Below are positions 62,930 to 64,000 of a stretch of DNA of 64,000 bases, in pieces (the first letter of the stretch is position 1; every line of letters starts with the position of its first letter). Origin of the DNA: Sphingobacteriales bacterium. GTDB lineage: Bacteria > Bacteroidota > Bacteroidia > Chitinophagales > JADIYW01. The position numbers were made by a program, and so were the translations under genes. The notes below the pieces were generated by a model. It was not told where the DNA came from, did not search any database, and saw only the letters and a list, made by a program, of their open reading frames with translations. Location: contig JADJYT010000002.1 of NCBI GenBank assembly GCA_016719635.1, forward strand, positions 434,001-498,000, read 5' to 3'.

Positions 62930-64000
62930 ATGAAGAAGATTATACTTCTTATCGGCGCATGGTGCATGGCAGTACCGGCTATTTCAGAAGAAATACCATG
63001 CGGGACAGTTTGTAGTCCTGAGTATGCTCAGCAAATGAAAAAATCAATTCCTGAATTTGAAGAATTTAAATCTTCCTTTGAAAGAAACATGTCACCTACC
63101 GGCAGGATTATGGCGGGATTGAAGAAGAACAGTATTCCAATCAAGATTCACATTGTAAGAAACAATAGTGGGTTTACGGCCCTGGATACTTCATTCATTC
63201 GAAAGGGAATCAATTATATCAACAAACAGTTTCTGAATTCAGGTCTGGAATTTTATGTTTGCGGTTCCTATAATTACATCAATAATTCCATATTTTACAA
63301 TCTAAATAACTCAGAGTACAGTCCGCTAAACAATACTTTCGGCATCGCCAATGTAATAAACTTATATATGGTAGATACCTTAACAATTGGGGGCTCAAAT
63401 GCACAAGGGGTGGCTCCGACACCTGGAGGCGGACTTTGGATAATGATAAAGAACAATTCAGACACGACTGTTTATGCTCATGAAATGGGCCACTTCTTTG
63501 GATTGCTGCACACACATGGATATTCTAATATAGTCATGACAAATGAATTTGTTGACGGTTCTAATTGCCATGACGCGGGAGATTTTATATGTGATACACC
63601 TGCAGATCCGAGATTAGCGCCTGAGGTAAACGATAATCCGCGTGTAAATAGCCAATGTCAGTATTATGCAGGATTTAGAGATGGTCATAATCAGCTATAC
63701 ACCCCGGATGTCTCTAATATCATGAGCTATGCACCCCATAGATGCGTAGCTCATTTTTCAAACGACCAGCTGGCTTACATGAACTGGGTCTATATCAATC
63801 GCCGGTACAACCTCACTTGCAGTTCCGTTAATGTGAATTTTAACAACACAACCACACAGTCCTGTGACAGTCCGTATGTATATCATTTCCAGAATCAGTC
63901 TGTCGGAGTAAGCGATTATCAGTGGGACGTGAATGATGACGGAACAACAGATTACACCTCCGCCAATCCAGATCACACTTATACATCCCCGGGGGTAAAA
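62930..64000 (+). CDS. M43-type zinc metalloprotease with PKD domain, partial
   Basis: 357 codons are visible and the frame is open at the right edge. The start is ATG 62930 with signal peptide MKKIILLIGAWCMAVPAIS. The zinc motif is HEMGHFFGLLHTH (HExxHxxGxxH, near residue 184), with a Met-turn IMSYAPHRC further on. The cysteines in NCHDAGDFICDTP fit the pappalysin/cytophagalysin (M43) family. A PKD domain begins at CDSPYVYHFQNQSVG, YQWDVNDDGTTDYTSANPDH. A T9SS sorting domain would be expected beyond the edge. Probably a secreted protease. Confidence 0.85.
   Translation, partial: MKKIILLIGAWCMAVPAISEEIPCGTVCSPEYAQQMKKSIPEFEEFKSSFERNMSPTGRIMAGLKKNSIPIKIHIVRNNSGFTALDTSFIRKGINYINKQFLNSGLEFYVCGSYNYINNSIFYNLNNSEYSPLNNTFGIANVINLYMVDTLTIGGSNAQGVAPTPGGGLWIMIKNNSDTTVYAHEMGHFFGLLHTHGYSNIVMTNEFVDGSNCHDAGDFICDTPADPRLAPEVNDNPRVNSQCQYYAGFRDGHNQLYTPDVSNIMSYAPHRCVAHFSNDQLAYMNWVYINRRYNLTCSSVNVNFNNTTTQSCDSPYVYHFQNQSVGVSDYQWDVNDDGTTDYTSANPDHTYTSPGVK

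Overview
The window is chromosomal DNA from a member of the Bacteroidota, probably a Chitinophagales- or Saprospiria-like environmental lineage. The evidence is type IX secretion system (T9SS) genes, C-terminal sorting domains and SprB-type repeats on secreted proteins, a three-subunit sdhCAB operon, an archaeal/eukaryotic-type ProS, many FadL/BBP2-type barrels, and TAnnTTTG promoter cores in front of several genes. No phage, IS transposase, CRISPR array or rRNA operon was seen. Several genes that otherwise look intact are broken by one missing or extra base in a homopolymer (phoD-like, phzF-like, a glycosyltransferase-like membrane gene, lpd). This looks more like residual consensus error than real decay.

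Layout. 1-2.8 kb: a GH5 glycosidase lipoprotein (cut by the left edge), a PhoD-type phosphatase and a PhzF isomerase. 2.8-9.0 kb: a porV-like barrel gene followed, with a 4-nt overlap, by a very large C25 (gingipain/PorU-type) protease, which is T9SS machinery. 9.2-17 kb: tyrS, a polytopic membrane protein, a methyltransferase, an Asn/Trp/Tyr-rich secreted protein, a FadL-type barrel and proS. 17.2-23.4 kb: a secreted protein, a COG2509 flavoprotein with a hairpin repeat inside its coding region, an alpha/beta hydrolase, dihydrolipoyl dehydrogenase and an M20 amidohydrolase. 23.4-26.0 kb: two tRNA-Leu genes bracketing a three-gene sulfur operon (SQR-like, TusE/DsrC-like, DsrE-like). 26.2-35.5 kb: a porin and gltB/gltD, split by a secreted protein of unknown function. 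35.5-36.0 kb: a repeat-dense intergenic region with a restriction-methylase fragment. 36-42.7 kb: an aldo-keto reductase, sdhCAB, an acyl-CoA-binding protein and another polytopic membrane protein. 42.8-50.4 kb: a 2.5k-residue modular beta-helix/SprB protein with a T9SS sorting tail. 50.6-51.1 kb: an unusual tRNA-Arg / GIY-YIG / palindrome module. 51.1-61.0 kb: metG, an LD-carboxypeptidase, clpC, a STAS protein, rnz, an NtrC-type regulator and an HD protein. 61.0-62.7 kb: rnpB and a decayed LytS/LytTR two-component pair. 62.9 kb to the right edge: an M43 metalloprotease with a PKD domain.

The strongest candidate for something undescribed is 50,620-51,143. There a GIY-YIG nuclease gene is sandwiched, with almost no spacer, between a functional-looking tRNA-Arg(CCU) and a degenerate tRNA-Arg. 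The degenerate copy, and a further half-tRNA beside metG, carry GC-rich palindromes inserted at fixed points of the D-loop and T-loop. Related short palindromes occur elsewhere in the window. Second is the two-component locus next to rnpB, where both kinase and regulator have in-frame internal deletions that remove the phosphorylation sites.
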